DNA from: Gammaproteobacteria bacterium
GTDB taxonomy: Bacteria; Pseudomonadota; Gammaproteobacteria; Steroidobacterales; JABDLF01
Direction of reading: 5' to 3'
NCBI GenBank assembly: GCA_013003115.1
Contig: JABDLF010000053.1
Location: 1 to 54,423 of the forward strand
DNA length: 54,423 nt
In this document: piece after piece, positions 25,401-34,746 of the stretch
Numbering within the stretch: position 1 is the stretch's first letter
How the letters are laid out: each line of letters opens with the position of its first letter
The notes under the pieces: model-generated
What the model was told of the DNA's origin: nothing
The model's input: only the letters and a program-made list of their open reading frames with translations
Databases searched by the model: none
Made by a program: the position numbers and the translations under genes

Positions 25401-25628
25401 ATCCTCATGACCACGCTCACCACCATTCTTGGCCTGCTCCCCATGGCAATTGGTTTCGGTGAAGGCGCCGAGGTACGGACGCCTATGGCCATCACGGTTA
25501 TCGGCGGCCTGCTGGCCGCGACATTGCTGACGCTGGTGGTAATCCCGGTTGTTTACCATCTCCTCGATCGAAAATCCTTTGAGGCGTCACCCGCGGGACT
25601 CAGCGTTCAAACGGGAAGCGACGCATGA
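22413..25628 (+). CDS. RND efflux permease, first of a pair
   Basis: A 1071-residue proton-driven pump of the AcrB/HAE superfamily with the usual twelve membrane segments and two large periplasmic loops. TM1 is LMFTLAIVLFGAVSLTRLKV; the loop starts LLPELSYPTLTI; TM4 has GLLVDNAIVVLENI, keeping the first proton-relay Asp with Asn in place of the second; the second half has VVNNAIVLVDLINQLRRDGM. The middle has an insert near residues 505-550. Its stop overlaps the start of a second permease (ATGA), suggesting a heteromeric pump like MdtBC. Substrates unknown. Confidence 0.92.
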   Translation: MRLINTATERRVTILMFTLAIVLFGAVSLTRLKVNLLPELSYPTLTIRTELTGAAPFEIENLISKPVEEAVGVVKNVRLVRSISRTSQSDVVLEFIWGTDMDMASVDVREKLDILQLPLEAGRSVILRFDPSNEPILRLAFVEDEAATADDGETRLKRLRRYAEERLKTRLEAVEGVAAVKVSGGLEDEIQILVDQQKLSQLRLSVEDVANRIRAENVNLAGGRLEQGMQRFLVRTLNEYTSVEQIADTIISSGEGRPIFLRDIATVKRGYKEREAITRVDGRESIELAAYKEGDANTVQVAGRVNRMLDSVREELPDGQELRTIYDQSTFISQAIDQVLNAAIIGGLLAVMVLYLFLRDIRPTLIIGIAIPVSVIGTFLMMYATEITLNIMSLGGVALAVGLLVDNAIVVLENISRHREKGKSIISAARDGASEVAAAVTASTLTTVAVFFPMVFVSGVAGQLFRDQALTVTFALIFSLLVALTLIPMLASLGAGHRFADAEDPGAPNRFTRGVSWVYEKLGRVLQLASKILRAAFTPLVSVVNRGLYGSLLRIYPGVLQWSLRHRLVVVIVALLAFAASMSLVPRLGTELIPQLSQGEFSVSLRLAPGSPLVETDRVVRLAERAASASGAVAMTYSVAGTGNRIDADPVDAGEHTGSLSVVLKKGSDRDAETATISSMRKSLGQLPGVEFDFRRPSLFSFDSPLEVEISGFDLERLNTVSDALLAKMQESDRFADVRSSIEAGNPEIQITFDQERAAKLGLAVRDIADRVVGNVRGNVATRYSWRDRKIDVLVRSVDTRAASIDEIRRLIVNPGSERPVTLDAVANISVALGPSEIRRLDQSRVALVSANLAYGDLGTAVDELESLIAEIPRQAGVSAMVSGQNEEMQRSMQSMQFTLLLAVFLVYLVMASQFESLIHPLVILFTVPLALIGAVLALFITGTTINVVAFIGVIMLAGIVVNNAIVLVDLINQLRRDGMEKTAAIIEAGRVRLRPILMTTLTTILGLLPMAIGFGEGAEVRTPMAITVIGGLLAATLLTLVVIPVVYHLLDRKSFEASPAGLSVQTGSDA

Positions 25629-28600
25629 AGCACGTAGAAGTATCCCTTGCCCGACCGGTCACGACGGTGATGGTGTTTCTCGGCCTCGCACTCATTGGCC
25701 TGATCTCGTCCCGGCTACTGCCGCTGGAAAAATTCCCGGACATCGAATTTCCCGGCATCTTTGTGCAGATCCCGTACCAGGGCGCCAGCCCGGAGGAAAT
25801 AGAAACGCTCATTACACGGCCCGTCGAGGAGGCATTGGCGACGCTCTCCGGCATCGAACGCATGCAGTCGACCACGACCGACAGCCAGGCACAGATCTTT
25901 ATGAATTTCGGCTGGGACTCGGATACGTCGGCAGCCGGAATCGATGCGCGCGCGAAAGTTGACGCGATAAGGGGAGACCTGCCCACTGACGTTCGTCGAA
26001 TCAACGTATTTACAGGCTCCCTGGGTGACCAGCCGATACTTGTCCTGCGACTATCCAGCGGCCGCGATCTTTCCACGGCCTGGGAAATGCTTGAGCGCAA
26101 CGTCCGCAGGCGCATCGAGCGCGTCGAGGGCGTCTCCCGGGTCAACCTGGAGGGCGTCGAGCCTCCCGAAATCCGCATTTTGCTCAAACCAGACCGACTC
26201 GCGGCGCACAATATAAACATCCGCGAATTGCGGGAGCGCCTTGAGAAAAGCAACTTTGCCGTCAGCGCCGGGCGCATCACCGAAAACGGGCGCCGCTTCA
26301 GCGTTCGACCCCAGGGTGAATTCACGGATATTGAGCAACTCCGCAATCTGCCCGTTGGCGTCGGGAATACGCGCCTCGACGACATAGCCGATGTCGAGCT
26401 TCGCAGCGGTGATCGTAACTACGGGAGACATCTCGACCAGCGCTACGCGGTCGGCCTCGACGTTTTTAAACAGACCGGCGCGAACATGGTTGAGGTCGCC
26501 GATCGCGTAATGGAAGAAGTCGCCAGCATTGGCGAGCTTCCTGAAATGCGCGGCATCAGTATATTTCCACTCGAGGATTCCGCAGCCGGTGTCAAAGAAT
26601 CTCTTCGGGATCTCGTCAATGCAGGCCTGATCGGGGCAGTCCTTGCGCTCGTTGTGCTCTACCTGTTCCTACGTCAGCTCGCGACAACTCTCATTGTCGT
26701 GCTGTCCGTGCCCTTCTCCCTGCTCATCACACTGGGCGCCATGTACTTCTCGGGCCTGACGTTGAATATCCTGTCGCTCATGGGCCTGATGCTTGCAATT
26801 GGCATGCTCGTCGACAATGCCGTGGTGGTAACCGAGAGTATATTCCGTTACCGACAGATGAATCCTGATGAGCCGCGCGCCGCCACACTTGCCGGCGTCA
26901 ACGAAGTCGGACTCGCGGTCATGGCAGGAACACTGACATCCATCGTGGTCTTCGTACCCGTCATGTTCGGAGAAAAAACCCAGATCACCGTGTTCCTGGT
27001 GCACGTTGCGGTCACTATCGCCGTGGCGATGGCGGCTTCTCTCGTCATAGCCCAGACGCTTGTGCCCATGCTTGCCAGTCGCATAGCGCCGCCTCCGGCA
27101 CAGCGCGCGGGCACGTGGATGGCAAAGTTGACCAATGGTTATCTCGGCAGCCTGAAATGGACGCTCGCGCGGCCATGGTGGACCGCGCTCATCGTTGTAC
27201 TCATCCTCGGGAGCATCATGATCCCGATCAAGTTTCTGGTTAAATTCGACACTTTTCCGCAGGAGATGTCGCGACGGCTGTTCCTGCCTTACCACATAGA
27301 GGGCGTCCATCCGCTGGAGCAGATAGAGGCAGCTGTCAATAAAGTCGAGAACTATCTGTACAGCAAGCAGGAAGAACTCGACATTATCTCCGTCTACAGC
27401 TATTGGGACCCCGAGCGCGCCCAGTCGACAATTCTGCTAAAAGACGGCGACGAGGCGAGCGTGCCTACCAAAGAGGTCATTGAAAAAATCAAAAACGAGC
27501 TGCCCGAAATCGTAATAGGAAAACCGTCATTTGAGTTCAATCAGCAGGGCGGGGGCGAAGGACTCAGCCTGCAGCTTGCCGGCGAATCAACGGCAGAACT
27601 GACGCGTCTGAGTCGAGACGTTATCGGCATGCTCGGCACTATCGACGGCCTGACCGATCTGCGCTCAACCGCAACGGCGGGCGATATTGAGGTGCGGGTA
27701 AAAATTGATCGCCAGCGGGCACTGAACGCGGGACTCGACAGCACCACGATTGCCCAGGCCATTGGCCTGGCAATGCGTGGCGACAACCTCCGCGAGTTTC
27801 GTGGGGATGACGGCGAAATCGAAGTGCGTCTGGCTTTCCGGGAATCTGACAAGCAGACCCTTGAAGACCTGCGTGCCATCCCGCTCGGCATAGTCACGGG
27901 CAGCCCCATTACGCTCGGGACCGTCGCGGACTTTGAACTGACGCGCGGACCCCAGAGTATTCGCAGGATCGATCGTCAGACAGCAATCGTCATCAACGGC
28001 AGCGTCGACACCGACTCTTCTATGGACGAGCTACGACCGGAAATTAAGTCCCTGATGGATCAGTTCAGCCTGCCGCCTGGCTATAGCTGGAAATTTGGCA
28101 CGGGTTTTGAGCGCAATGACGAAACGCAAAAAACCATGATGGTAAATATACTGCTGGGCATTGCGCTGATTTTTATCGTGATGGCCGCACTGTTCGAATC
28201 AGTTCTGTACCCCTTGTCAATTATCACTTCGATTGCGTTCTCGGTCGTTGGCGTATTTTGGTTTTTCGGACTGACCGGCACCACGTTTTCCTTTATGGCA
28301 TCCATCGGCATAATGATCCTGATAGGGGTTGTCGTAAACAACGGCATCGTGCTGGTAGACCATATCAACAATCTTCGCAGGGAGGGCATGCCGCGCTACG
28401 AGGCAATCATTCAGTCAGGCCGCGACCGTATTCGGCCCATCCTGATGACCGTGGCCACGACAATTCTGGGGCTTACGCCGCTCGCTGTAGGCGACACGCT
28501 TATTGGCGGCGATGGTCCGCCCTACTTCCCCATGGCAAGAGCAATCATAGGTGGCCTGGCGTTTTCGACGCTCACTTCCCTTTTACTTGTGCCGACAATG

Positions 28601-28687
28601 TACGTCTGGTTTGACGGTATGGCGATGTGGTGGCGCAAGGTACGCCGCACAGCCCGAGCCGGGCATTTGTCGACGGATCGGGTTTAG
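25625..28687 (+). CDS. RND efflux permease, second of a pair
   Basis: A 1020-residue RND transporter. It opens MKHVEVSLARPVTTVMVF, has EKFPDIEFPGIFVQIPYQG at the first loop, GMLVDNAVVVTESIFRYR in TM4 and GVVVNNGIVLVDHINNLRR in TM10. The proton-relay position is DN, as in the first permease. It differs clearly from its neighbour, so this is an old duplication. It converges with the coiled-coil gene with four bases between stops. No outer-membrane factor gene is in the window. Confidence 0.92.
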   Translation: MKHVEVSLARPVTTVMVFLGLALIGLISSRLLPLEKFPDIEFPGIFVQIPYQGASPEEIETLITRPVEEALATLSGIERMQSTTTDSQAQIFMNFGWDSDTSAAGIDARAKVDAIRGDLPTDVRRINVFTGSLGDQPILVLRLSSGRDLSTAWEMLERNVRRRIERVEGVSRVNLEGVEPPEIRILLKPDRLAAHNINIRELRERLEKSNFAVSAGRITENGRRFSVRPQGEFTDIEQLRNLPVGVGNTRLDDIADVELRSGDRNYGRHLDQRYAVGLDVFKQTGANMVEVADRVMEEVASIGELPEMRGISIFPLEDSAAGVKESLRDLVNAGLIGAVLALVVLYLFLRQLATTLIVVLSVPFSLLITLGAMYFSGLTLNILSLMGLMLAIGMLVDNAVVVTESIFRYRQMNPDEPRAATLAGVNEVGLAVMAGTLTSIVVFVPVMFGEKTQITVFLVHVAVTIAVAMAASLVIAQTLVPMLASRIAPPPAQRAGTWMAKLTNGYLGSLKWTLARPWWTALIVVLILGSIMIPIKFLVKFDTFPQEMSRRLFLPYHIEGVHPLEQIEAAVNKVENYLYSKQEELDIISVYSYWDPERAQSTILLKDGDEASVPTKEVIEKIKNELPEIVIGKPSFEFNQQGGGEGLSLQLAGESTAELTRLSRDVIGMLGTIDGLTDLRSTATAGDIEVRVKIDRQRALNAGLDSTTIAQAIGLAMRGDNLREFRGDDGEIEVRLAFRESDKQTLEDLRAIPLGIVTGSPITLGTVADFELTRGPQSIRRIDRQTAIVINGSVDTDSSMDELRPEIKSLMDQFSLPPGYSWKFGTGFERNDETQKTMMVNILLGIALIFIVMAALFESVLYPLSIITSIAFSVVGVFWFFGLTGTTFSFMASIGIMILIGVVVNNGIVLVDHINNLRREGMPRYEAIIQSGRDRIRPILMTVATTILGLTPLAVGDTLIGGDGPPYFPMARAIIGGLAFSTLTSLLLVPTMYVWFDGMAMWWRKVRRTARAGHLSTDRV

Positions 28688-28691
28688 GCCG

Positions 28692-29747
28692 CTATTCGAC
28701 CATCAGCGAGAGCAGGCCCCAGTAGTCATCCGCGAGCACGTTCACGTCCAGCAGTAGCCCCGTCTCTATCGCGTCTTTTCCGACCGTGGTGCTGATTTTC
28801 GATAGAGACGCCGCTAACGGCACCGGGTCGTTTTCATTCTTGAACTCCGCTTGAGTTCGAAGCCAGTCGGCTCTCGCCTTGAGTTTCTCGGCAAAATCGC
28901 TTTGTTCCTGGAGCCGCTCCAAAGCAGCCGCCACTTTCTGCATCAGGTATTCGCAATCCTCACGCAGACCGTAGTGAACCTCTGACGGCCGCTGGCGCAT
29001 CGCCTGACGGGCCATCTCGCCGAGATTGTTATCGGAAAAATGAAGAAAGAGATGCTGCGCCATAGCTACCAGGGCAATGTTTATGGCGCGCTTACCCTTC
29101 AGGCTTACACCCTTGAACTCCGGCCACTGCTCACTTTCTATTTTTACCCTGCGGCTGAACAGCTCCTCAATCTTCGCGCGAATCTGCGCGAGCTGTTGCT
29201 TTTCCTCGTCCATTCCCTTGCGCATTTTGCGCCGGTTGAAGAAATGCAGAACACCGGCACGCGCCGCCACTTCCTGCTCTTTTTGATTAATAATAGCCTG
29301 CAGTTCATCCGATTCGGCTTTAGCCTGGACAACCATTTTATTGGCCTGGCTCAGCCTCTTCTCACGATCACGGTTAAATTCCATAATCTCGCGCTTGCGT
29401 TCGCGATCAGTCTGCTGCTTCTTAAGAACCTGGCTGAAGCCCTCGATCTGTGAGTGACATTCATCCCACAGACGTCGCAACTGGTAATAGACAATTATGT
29501 TGTAGCCGGTTTCCGGCGATGAAAGCAGCTTCTCAAGGTCCTTTTTCTCTTCATTTGCGAGGCGCGTTTCGCGCTCGGCTTTTTTGACCTTATCGAGCAA
29601 CGAATTGCGATCGTCGCGCAGCCGTATGAATTCCTGCTTAAGCTCAACGCGATTCTGGAATACATGCATCACGCGGCGGTATTCTTCGCGCTCACGTTTG
29701 CTCATTCTGCTAATTTCGGATTCAGGCCTGGCCAGTTCATCCGTCAT
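28692..29747 (-). CDS. Coiled-coil protein of unknown function
   Basis: A 351-residue soluble protein. Residues about 10-235 are almost continuous coiled coil rich in Lys, Arg, Glu and Gln (such as KKQQTDRERKREIMEFNRDR), and about 240-350 form a helical C-terminal domain (AINIALVAMAQHLFLHFSDN). No signal peptide or membrane segment. No family was recognised. ATG at 29747. It follows the DUF1249 gene by 36 bases and may be its operon partner. Confidence 0.75.
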   Translation of the reverse strand: MTDELARPESEISRMSKREREEYRRVMHVFQNRVELKQEFIRLRDDRNSLLDKVKKAERETRLANEEKKDLEKLLSSPETGYNIIVYYQLRRLWDECHSQIEGFSQVLKKQQTDRERKREIMEFNRDREKRLSQANKMVVQAKAESDELQAIINQKEQEVAARAGVLHFFNRRKMRKGMDEEKQQLAQIRAKIEELFSRRVKIESEQWPEFKGVSLKGKRAINIALVAMAQHLFLHFSDNNLGEMARQAMRQRPSEVHYGLREDCEYLMQKVAAALERLQEQSDFAEKLKARADWLRTQAEFKNENDPVPLAASLSKISTTVGKDAIETGLLLDVNVLADDYWGLLSLMVE

Positions 29748-29783
29748 GGCGAACCCTCTTCCCGACAGCTTGTCGATCGCTGA

Positions 29784-30347
29784 TCAAGGTTTTAGCCCGA
29801 TGGTCACATGTCGGCTGCCGATTTTAGTTGAGCTGCCTTCGCCAAAGCCAGTCGTTTTGCTGCCGGTGATCCACGTTTTGTCTGCAGCTGCACTGAAATC
29901 ATGATTGCAGTCCGCGCAATACTCCAGCCACTTATTCAGCATCATATTGCGACGCCAGCGCCGCTCGAGCTGCTCTCCACATGAGCCCGCCATCCGCTGC
30001 AGCACCTGGTGCTGATGGGTGGCCGCAAAAGACATCGCCTCAACCTGGCCGGCATCATGATAAATCCTGAGCCGCAGGTCAGGATCGGCGACTACGCCGC
30101 CTTCGCTGTCGAGAAAATAGGTGAGACGAAGAGTGGTCGTGTAGCGAGCCGCTTCCAGTACCTCAAGATAGAGCGGAAAGTCTTTTGCGGAGGCCGAGAC
30201 CATCCGGGTTCCGCTGTGTCGCAATGACTGTAAATCAGGAAACAGCCAGCGAAAGCGTACGTAGTTACTTTCATATAACGCCATAAGCCCTACGAAGCTC
30301 CCGGGGCGCGCAGGACGTGGCAAAACCATGAGGCTATCGCTATGCAT
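29784..30347 (-). CDS. DUF1249 (YqiB-like) protein
   Basis: A 187-residue protein of the DUF1249/YqiB family. The segment YLEVLEAARYTTTLRLTYFL ... PDLRLRIYHDAGQVEAMSF and the Cys/Asn-rich NKWLEYCADCNHDF region follow the family pattern. Molecular function is unknown. ATG at 30347 was chosen over TTG at 30353; no Shine-Dalgarno sequence is seen, but TATAGT lies six bases before the ATG, so the message may be leaderless. The C-terminal extension beyond about residue 150 is longer than usual. Confidence 0.85.
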   Translation of the reverse strand: MHSDSLMVLPRPARPGSFVGLMALYESNYVRFRWLFPDLQSLRHSGTRMVSASAKDFPLYLEVLEAARYTTTLRLTYFLDSEGGVVADPDLRLRIYHDAGQVEAMSFAATHQHQVLQRMAGSCGEQLERRWRRNMMLNKWLEYCADCNHDFSAAADKTWITGSKTTGFGEGSSTKIGSRHVTIGLKP

Positions 30348-30399
30348 GGGCAAACTATAACACAGTGATTTCTCTGGAAAATGTGCGCAATCGCACGTT

Positions 30400-31218
30400 T
30401 TAAATCAGGCGCTCGATCTCGAGTTCGCTGAGTACCGTGCTTGCTATCTCCTCGATAGAAGACCGGGTCGTATCCACAAAAGGCACACCGTTCGCCCGGA
30501 AAATAGCCTCCGCCGCCCGCACCTCATAATCGACCTGCTGCGGCGAGCTGTACTCGCTATCAGGGCGCCGTTCAGAACGAATCTCGCAGAGCCTCTCAGG
30601 CTCGATGGTCAGGCCAAAAAGCTTGTGCCTGTGCTGGCGCAGCGCGCGCGGCAGCCGGTTGCCGTCCAGCTCGTCGCCGGTCAACGGATAGTTCGCCGGC
30701 GCTACCCCGAACTGCAGCGCCAGGTAGAGGCAGGTAGGCGTCTTGCCGGATCGCGACACGCCGACCAGAATGACATCAGCATCCGCATACGCTGCGGTTG
30801 ATGCACCATCGTCGTTGGCAAGCGCGAAGTTCATCGCATCAATACGCCGCGTATAGCCCGAGCTGTCGGCCATACCGTGGGCCTTGCCCGAAGTGTGGCT
30901 GGACTTCACACCAATTTCGCGCTCCAGCGGCCCCACAAAAGCATCAATAAAATCGAGGAAAAGGCAGTCCGCGCCCCTAAGCAAATTACGCAGCTCGTCA
31001 TGCACCAGCGTTGAAAAAACGATCGGTCGCACGCCTTCCACTTTCGCTACCAGGTCTATCTGAGCTACAGCCTCAAGCGCCTTGTCAACAGTGGCGATAA
31101 ATGGCACAGTTACCTGCCTGAATTTAACGCTCTCAAACTGCGTCAGCAGGCTGCGGCCCAGAGTTTCTGCCGTAATGCCAGTTTGGTCCGAAATGAAAAA
31201 CACCGTTCTTTGATTCAT
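30400..31218 (-). CDS. ppsR: PEP synthase regulatory protein (bifunctional kinase/pyrophosphorylase)
   Basis: A 272-residue DUF299 protein that inactivates PEP synthase by ADP-dependent phosphorylation and reactivates it with phosphate. MNQRTVFFISDQTGITAETLGRSLL opens the protein as in the family, and the P-loop GVSRSGKTPTCLYLA (about residues 152-166) is intact. It is divergent from ppsA with 77 bases between start codons, the arrangement known in gammaproteobacteria. Confidence 0.95.
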   Translation of the reverse strand: MNQRTVFFISDQTGITAETLGRSLLTQFESVKFRQVTVPFIATVDKALEAVAQIDLVAKVEGVRPIVFSTLVHDELRNLLRGADCLFLDFIDAFVGPLEREIGVKSSHTSGKAHGMADSSGYTRRIDAMNFALANDDGASTAAYADADVILVGVSRSGKTPTCLYLALQFGVAPANYPLTGDELDGNRLPRALRQHRHKLFGLTIEPERLCEIRSERRPDSEYSSPQQVDYEVRAAEAIFRANGVPFVDTTRSSIEEIASTVLSELEIERLI

Positions 31219-31295
31219 TGCTTGTGGTACCCGCCGGGCAACATTCCTTTAGTGCGCGATTCTCCACGTAAACGCCAGCAACACAAGGGGGCACT

Positions 31296-33683
31296 GTGGA
31301 TAAATATGTGATTGCGCTTGCTGATTTGAGCATGCAGGACGTCGAATCGGTCGGCGGCAAGAACGCCTCCCTCGGCGAATTAATCGGTAATCTGGCGAGC
31401 CTCGGGGTCCGGGTGCCAGGCGGCTTTGCCACAACGGCTGAAGCTTTCCGCGAATTTCTGGTCCATAACGACCTCACCAAACGCATCGACGAAACACTCT
31501 CCAGCCTCGACATTGATGATGTTGACGCGCTGGCGAAGGCCGGCGCAATGATACGAGGCTGGGTCTGTGACGCAGAATTGCCTGCGCCGCTGCGCGAGTC
31601 CATTGCGCAGGCGTATGCCGAACTGGAAAAATCCGCGGGGCCGGATATTTCGCTTGCAGTGCGATCGTCAGCAACGGCCGAAGACCTGCCGGAGGCCTCG
31701 TTCGCGGGCCAGCAGGAGACATTCCTGAATATTCATGGCCTCGATAGCGTACTCGCCGCCGTCAAAGACGTGTTCGCGTCTCTCTACAACGATCGGGCGA
31801 TTGCCTACCGCGTACATCACGACTTTGCGCACGCCGACGTTGCCCTCTCGGCGGGTATCCAGCAAATGGTCCGCAGCGACACCGGCGCCAGCGGCGTACT
31901 GTTTACGCTGGATACGGAAACCGGATTCCGAGACGTGGTCTTCATCACCGCAAGCTACGGGCTCGGAGAAACGGTGGTGCAAGGCGCAGTCAACCCCGAT
32001 GAATTTTACGTTCACAAGCCAACCCTCGCGGCCGGACGCCCGGCTGTATTGCGCCGCAATCTTGGCAGCAAAGCTATTCAGATGATCTTCACCGAAACGC
32101 GGGAACCCGGGCGATCGGTGCAGACCGTGGAGGTGCCGAAGGAAAAACGCGACAGGTTTTGTTTGAGCGATGAGGAGGTTGAGGCACTGGCGACGCAGGC
32201 CGTAGCTATTGAAAAACACTATGGCCGCCCAATGGACATCGAGTGGGGCAAAGACGGCCATGACGGCAAGCTCTATATTCTCCAGGCGAGGCCGGAGACG
32301 GTGCGCAGTCGTGGCGGCCAGCATCTCGAACGCTTCCGTCTCAGACGCGACGGCGGCGAAGTCATCATCAGCGGCCGCAGCATCGGCCACAGAATCGGCA
32401 GCGGAACCGCACGGGTCATAGCCAGCGCCGCAGAGATGAACCGGGTGCAGCCTGGAGAAGTTCTCGTCACCGATATGACGGACCCCGACTGGGAACCCAT
32501 CATGAAACGCGCGTCCGCCATAGTCACTAACCGCGGCGGCAGGACCTGCCACGCCGCCATTATTGCCCGCGAACTCGGTATTCCCGCCGTGGTCGGCTGC
32601 AACGACGCCACCAGCAAAATCTCGGATGGCAACGAAGTTACGGTTTCCTGCGCCGAAGGAGACGAAGGCTTCGTTTACAAAGGCATTCTCGAATACGACT
32701 GTCAGCAGTTAGAACTCGGCGAAATGCCCGACCTGCCCGTCAAGATCATGATGAACGTTGGCAATCCCGACCGCGCATTCGATTTTGCCGGTCTGCCCCA
32801 CACCGGTGTGGGCCTTGCGCGTCTCGAATTCATCATCAACCGGATGATAGGCGTACACCCACGTGCCCTGCTCGAGTTCGATAAGCTCGATGCAAAACTC
32901 AAGGCGCGGGTCGCCACGCAGATGGCTGGTTATGATGACCCGGTCGAGTTTTTTGTCAGCCGGTTGGCAGAGGGAATCGCCACGATCGCCGCCGCCTTCC
33001 ATCCTGAACCTGTCATCGTTCGCCTTTCGGATTTCAAGTCAAACGAATATGCCAACCTCATCGCCGGCAAGCAGTACGAACCGCACGAAGAAAATCCGAT
33101 GCTCGGTTTCCGCGGTGCATCGCGTTATGTGTCAGAGAGCTTCAGGGAGTGTTTCGAACTTGAATGTCGCGCAATGAAGTATGTGCGCGACGAAATGGGG
33201 CTGTCGAACGTTGAGCTTATGATCCCCTTTGTGCGGACGGTGTCTGAAGCGGCCGCAGTCTGCGACTTGTTGGCCGACAACGGCCTGGTCCGCGGTGAAA
33301 ATGGCTTAAGACTGATAATGATGTGTGAACTGCCTTCCAACGCCCTGCTTGCCGAACAGTTCCTCGAGCATTTCGACGGGTTTTCCATCGGGTCAAACGA
33401 TCTGACCCAGCTTACCCTCGGGCTGGATCGAGATTCGGGGCTGGTAGCGGACCTGTTTGACGAGCGCGACCCTGCGGTCAAGATCTTGCTGGAAAAGGCC
33501 ATCTCTGCCTGCAACGCGGCAGGCAAATACATCGGCATTTGCGGACAGGGCCCATCCGACCACCCCGACCTGGCACGCTGGTTGCTGGATCAGGGCATCA
33601 CCAGCATTTCACTCAACCCTGACACGGTAGTCGAAACCTGGCTGTTCCTGGCCGGCGAAAAACCGGAGAGTCTTGCCCTATGA
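31296..33683 (+). CDS. ppsA: Phosphoenolpyruvate synthase
   Basis: A 795-residue enzyme making PEP from pyruvate and ATP, the entry to gluconeogenesis. The ATP-binding N-domain has [10 protein letters not shown] and [12 protein letters not shown]; the phospho-His domain has [15 protein letters not shown], with the catalytic His; the PEP-binding TIM barrel ends in [12 protein letters not shown] with the catalytic Cys. GTG start at 31296 follows AAGGGGG. It overlaps the next SDR gene by four bases and is divergent from ppsR. It fits the nearby serine, threonine and proline catabolic genes, which feed pyruvate or acetyl-CoA. Confidence 0.96.
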   Translation: MDKYVIALADLSMQDVESVGGKNASLGELIGNLASLGVRVPGGFATTAEAFREFLVHNDLTKRIDETLSSLDIDDVDALAKAGAMIRGWVCDAELPAPLRESIAQAYAELEKSAGPDISLAVRSSATAEDLPEASFAGQQETFLNIHGLDSVLAAVKDVFASLYNDRAIAYRVHHDFAHADVALSAGIQQMVRSDTGASGVLFTLDTETGFRDVVFITASYGLGETVVQGAVNPDEFYVHKPTLAAGRPAVLRRNLGSKAIQMIFTETREPGRSVQTVEVPKEKRDRFCLSDEEVEALATQAVAIEKHYGRPMDIEWGKDGHDGKLYILQARPETVRSRGGQHLERFRLRRDGGEVIISGRSIGHRIGSGTARVIASAAEMNRVQPGEVLVTDMTDPDWEPIMKRASAIVTNRGGRTCHAAIIARELGIPAVVGCNDATSKISDGNEVTVSCAEGDEGFVYKGILEYDCQQLELGEMPDLPVKIMMNVGNPDRAFDFAGLPHTGVGLARLEFIINRMIGVHPRALLEFDKLDAKLKARVATQMAGYDDPVEFFVSRLAEGIATIAAAFHPEPVIVRLSDFKSNEYANLIAGKQYEPHEENPMLGFRGASRYVSESFRECFELECRAMKYVRDEMGLSNVELMIPFVRTVSEAAAVCDLLADNGLVRGENGLRLIMMCELPSNALLAEQFLEHFDGFSIGSNDLTQLTLGLDRDSGLVADLFDERDPAVKILLEKAISACNAAGKYIGICGQGPSDHPDLARWLLDQGITSISLNPDTVVETWLFLAGEKPESLAL

Positions 33684-34489
33684 CAAGTTTTGCAGACAAG
33701 AATGTTTTGATAACGGGGGCAGCCAGCGGCATAGGCCGGATGCTGGCCGATGCCGTGGCGCACAAAGGCGGTCGGCCGATCCTGGTTGATTTCAATGAAG
33801 ATGCACTCAACAATGCAGAAAAAGAGCTACGCGAGGCGGGCTTCGACTGCGAAGTTTTCATCTGTGACCTGAGCAAGCGGGAACAGATTGACGATCTCGG
33901 CGCAAGCGTAATAGCGAAGGTCGGTTATATCGATGTGCTGATCAATAACGCGGGAATCGTCAACGGCAAGACGCTTCTGGATTCCAGCGCCGAGGACATT
34001 GAACGCACTTTTGCCGTCAACACGCTGGCGCTCTTCCACATAACCCGGGCATTCCTGCCTTCGATGCGTGACCGGGGTGCAGGGCACATAGTTACGATTG
34101 CATCCGCAGGCGGCATTGCCGGCACATCAAAACTTGTCGACTATTGCTCCAGCAAGTTCGCAGCTATCGGATTCGATGAATCGCTAAGGCTGGAAATGAA
34201 GCGGCTCGCTATCCCTGTGCGAACAACGGTCGTATGCCCCTTCTACGTCGATACCGGGATGTTTGAAGGCGTTAAGACGCGGTTCCCGTTCCTGCTCCCT
34301 ATACTCAAACCAGACGCGCTGGTCAGAAGAATTGTCAGAGCCGTGGAACGTAATCACTCGCGGTTGCTGATGCCCTGGTTCGTTTATACAATTTATCCCA
34401 TGCGCTTGCTGCCAATCAGCTGGCAAGATGCCGTCATGAGCTTTCTTGGCGTGAACCGCAGCATGGACGAGTTCAAGGGCAGAAGCTGA
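33680..34489 (+). CDS. Short-chain dehydrogenase, RDH10/17-beta-HSD11-like
   Basis: A 269-residue SDR with TGAASGIG (12-19), NNAG (89-92), Ser142, Tyr155 and Lys159. The order [17 protein letters not shown] then [15 protein letters not shown] is typical of the retinol/hydroxysteroid dehydrogenase-like subgroup, which acts on lipid alcohols; bacterial substrates are unknown. ATG overlaps the ppsA stop by four bases, an unusual partner for PEP synthase. The C-terminal [10 protein letters not shown] segment is weakly hydrophobic. Confidence 0.88.
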   Translation: MTSFADKNVLITGAASGIGRMLADAVAHKGGRPILVDFNEDALNNAEKELREAGFDCEVFICDLSKREQIDDLGASVIAKVGYIDVLINNAGIVNGKTLLDSSAEDIERTFAVNTLALFHITRAFLPSMRDRGAGHIVTIASAGGIAGTSKLVDYCSSKFAAIGFDESLRLEMKRLAIPVRTTVVCPFYVDTGMFEGVKTRFPFLLPILKPDALVRRIVRAVERNHSRLLMPWFVYTIYPMRLLPISWQDAVMSFLGVNRSMDEFKGRS

Positions 34490-34517
34490 GCGACTGCGAC
34501 TGTTCTCCGGAGAACCT

Positions 34518-34727
34518 ATGACCGAGCCAGTATGTCCCCAGTGTGGTGCCACAGGCGTGGACCAGATCGTCTCAACGCCGAGCAAGGAAAAATCGCGCCG
34601 CGGCGAACCCTGGTTTTTTGTCGCCCATTGCAGCCAGTGCGGGCACATATACAATGTTTTCGCGCGCCACGTCATTGCCCAGGGAACCGGGCCGACGCTC
34701 GTCGTTCCGGAGCGCAAAAAGCAATGA
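34518..34727 (+). CDS. Small zinc-ribbon protein
   Basis: A 69-residue protein with two CxxC pairs (VCPQCG near the N-terminus and HCSQCGHIYNVF mid-protein), a single zinc ribbon. The C-terminus is short and basic. Good ribosome-binding site CGGAGAA before ATG at 34518. Role unknown; it lies between the SDR and yajQ in the same direction. Confidence 0.8.
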   Translation: MTEPVCPQCGATGVDQIVSTPSKEKSRRGEPWFFVAHCSQCGHIYNVFARHVIAQGTGPTLVVPERKKQ

Positions 34728-34746
34728 CCACGAGGAGGTTTTTTCG

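Noticed and set aside
25600-26385. 261-codon minus-strand frame at the start of the second RND permease
   Set aside because: Ser/Arg/Thr-rich shadow with no start context.
31668-32552. 294-codon minus-strand frame inside ppsA
   Set aside because: Mirror frame of a fully recognisable PEP synthase.
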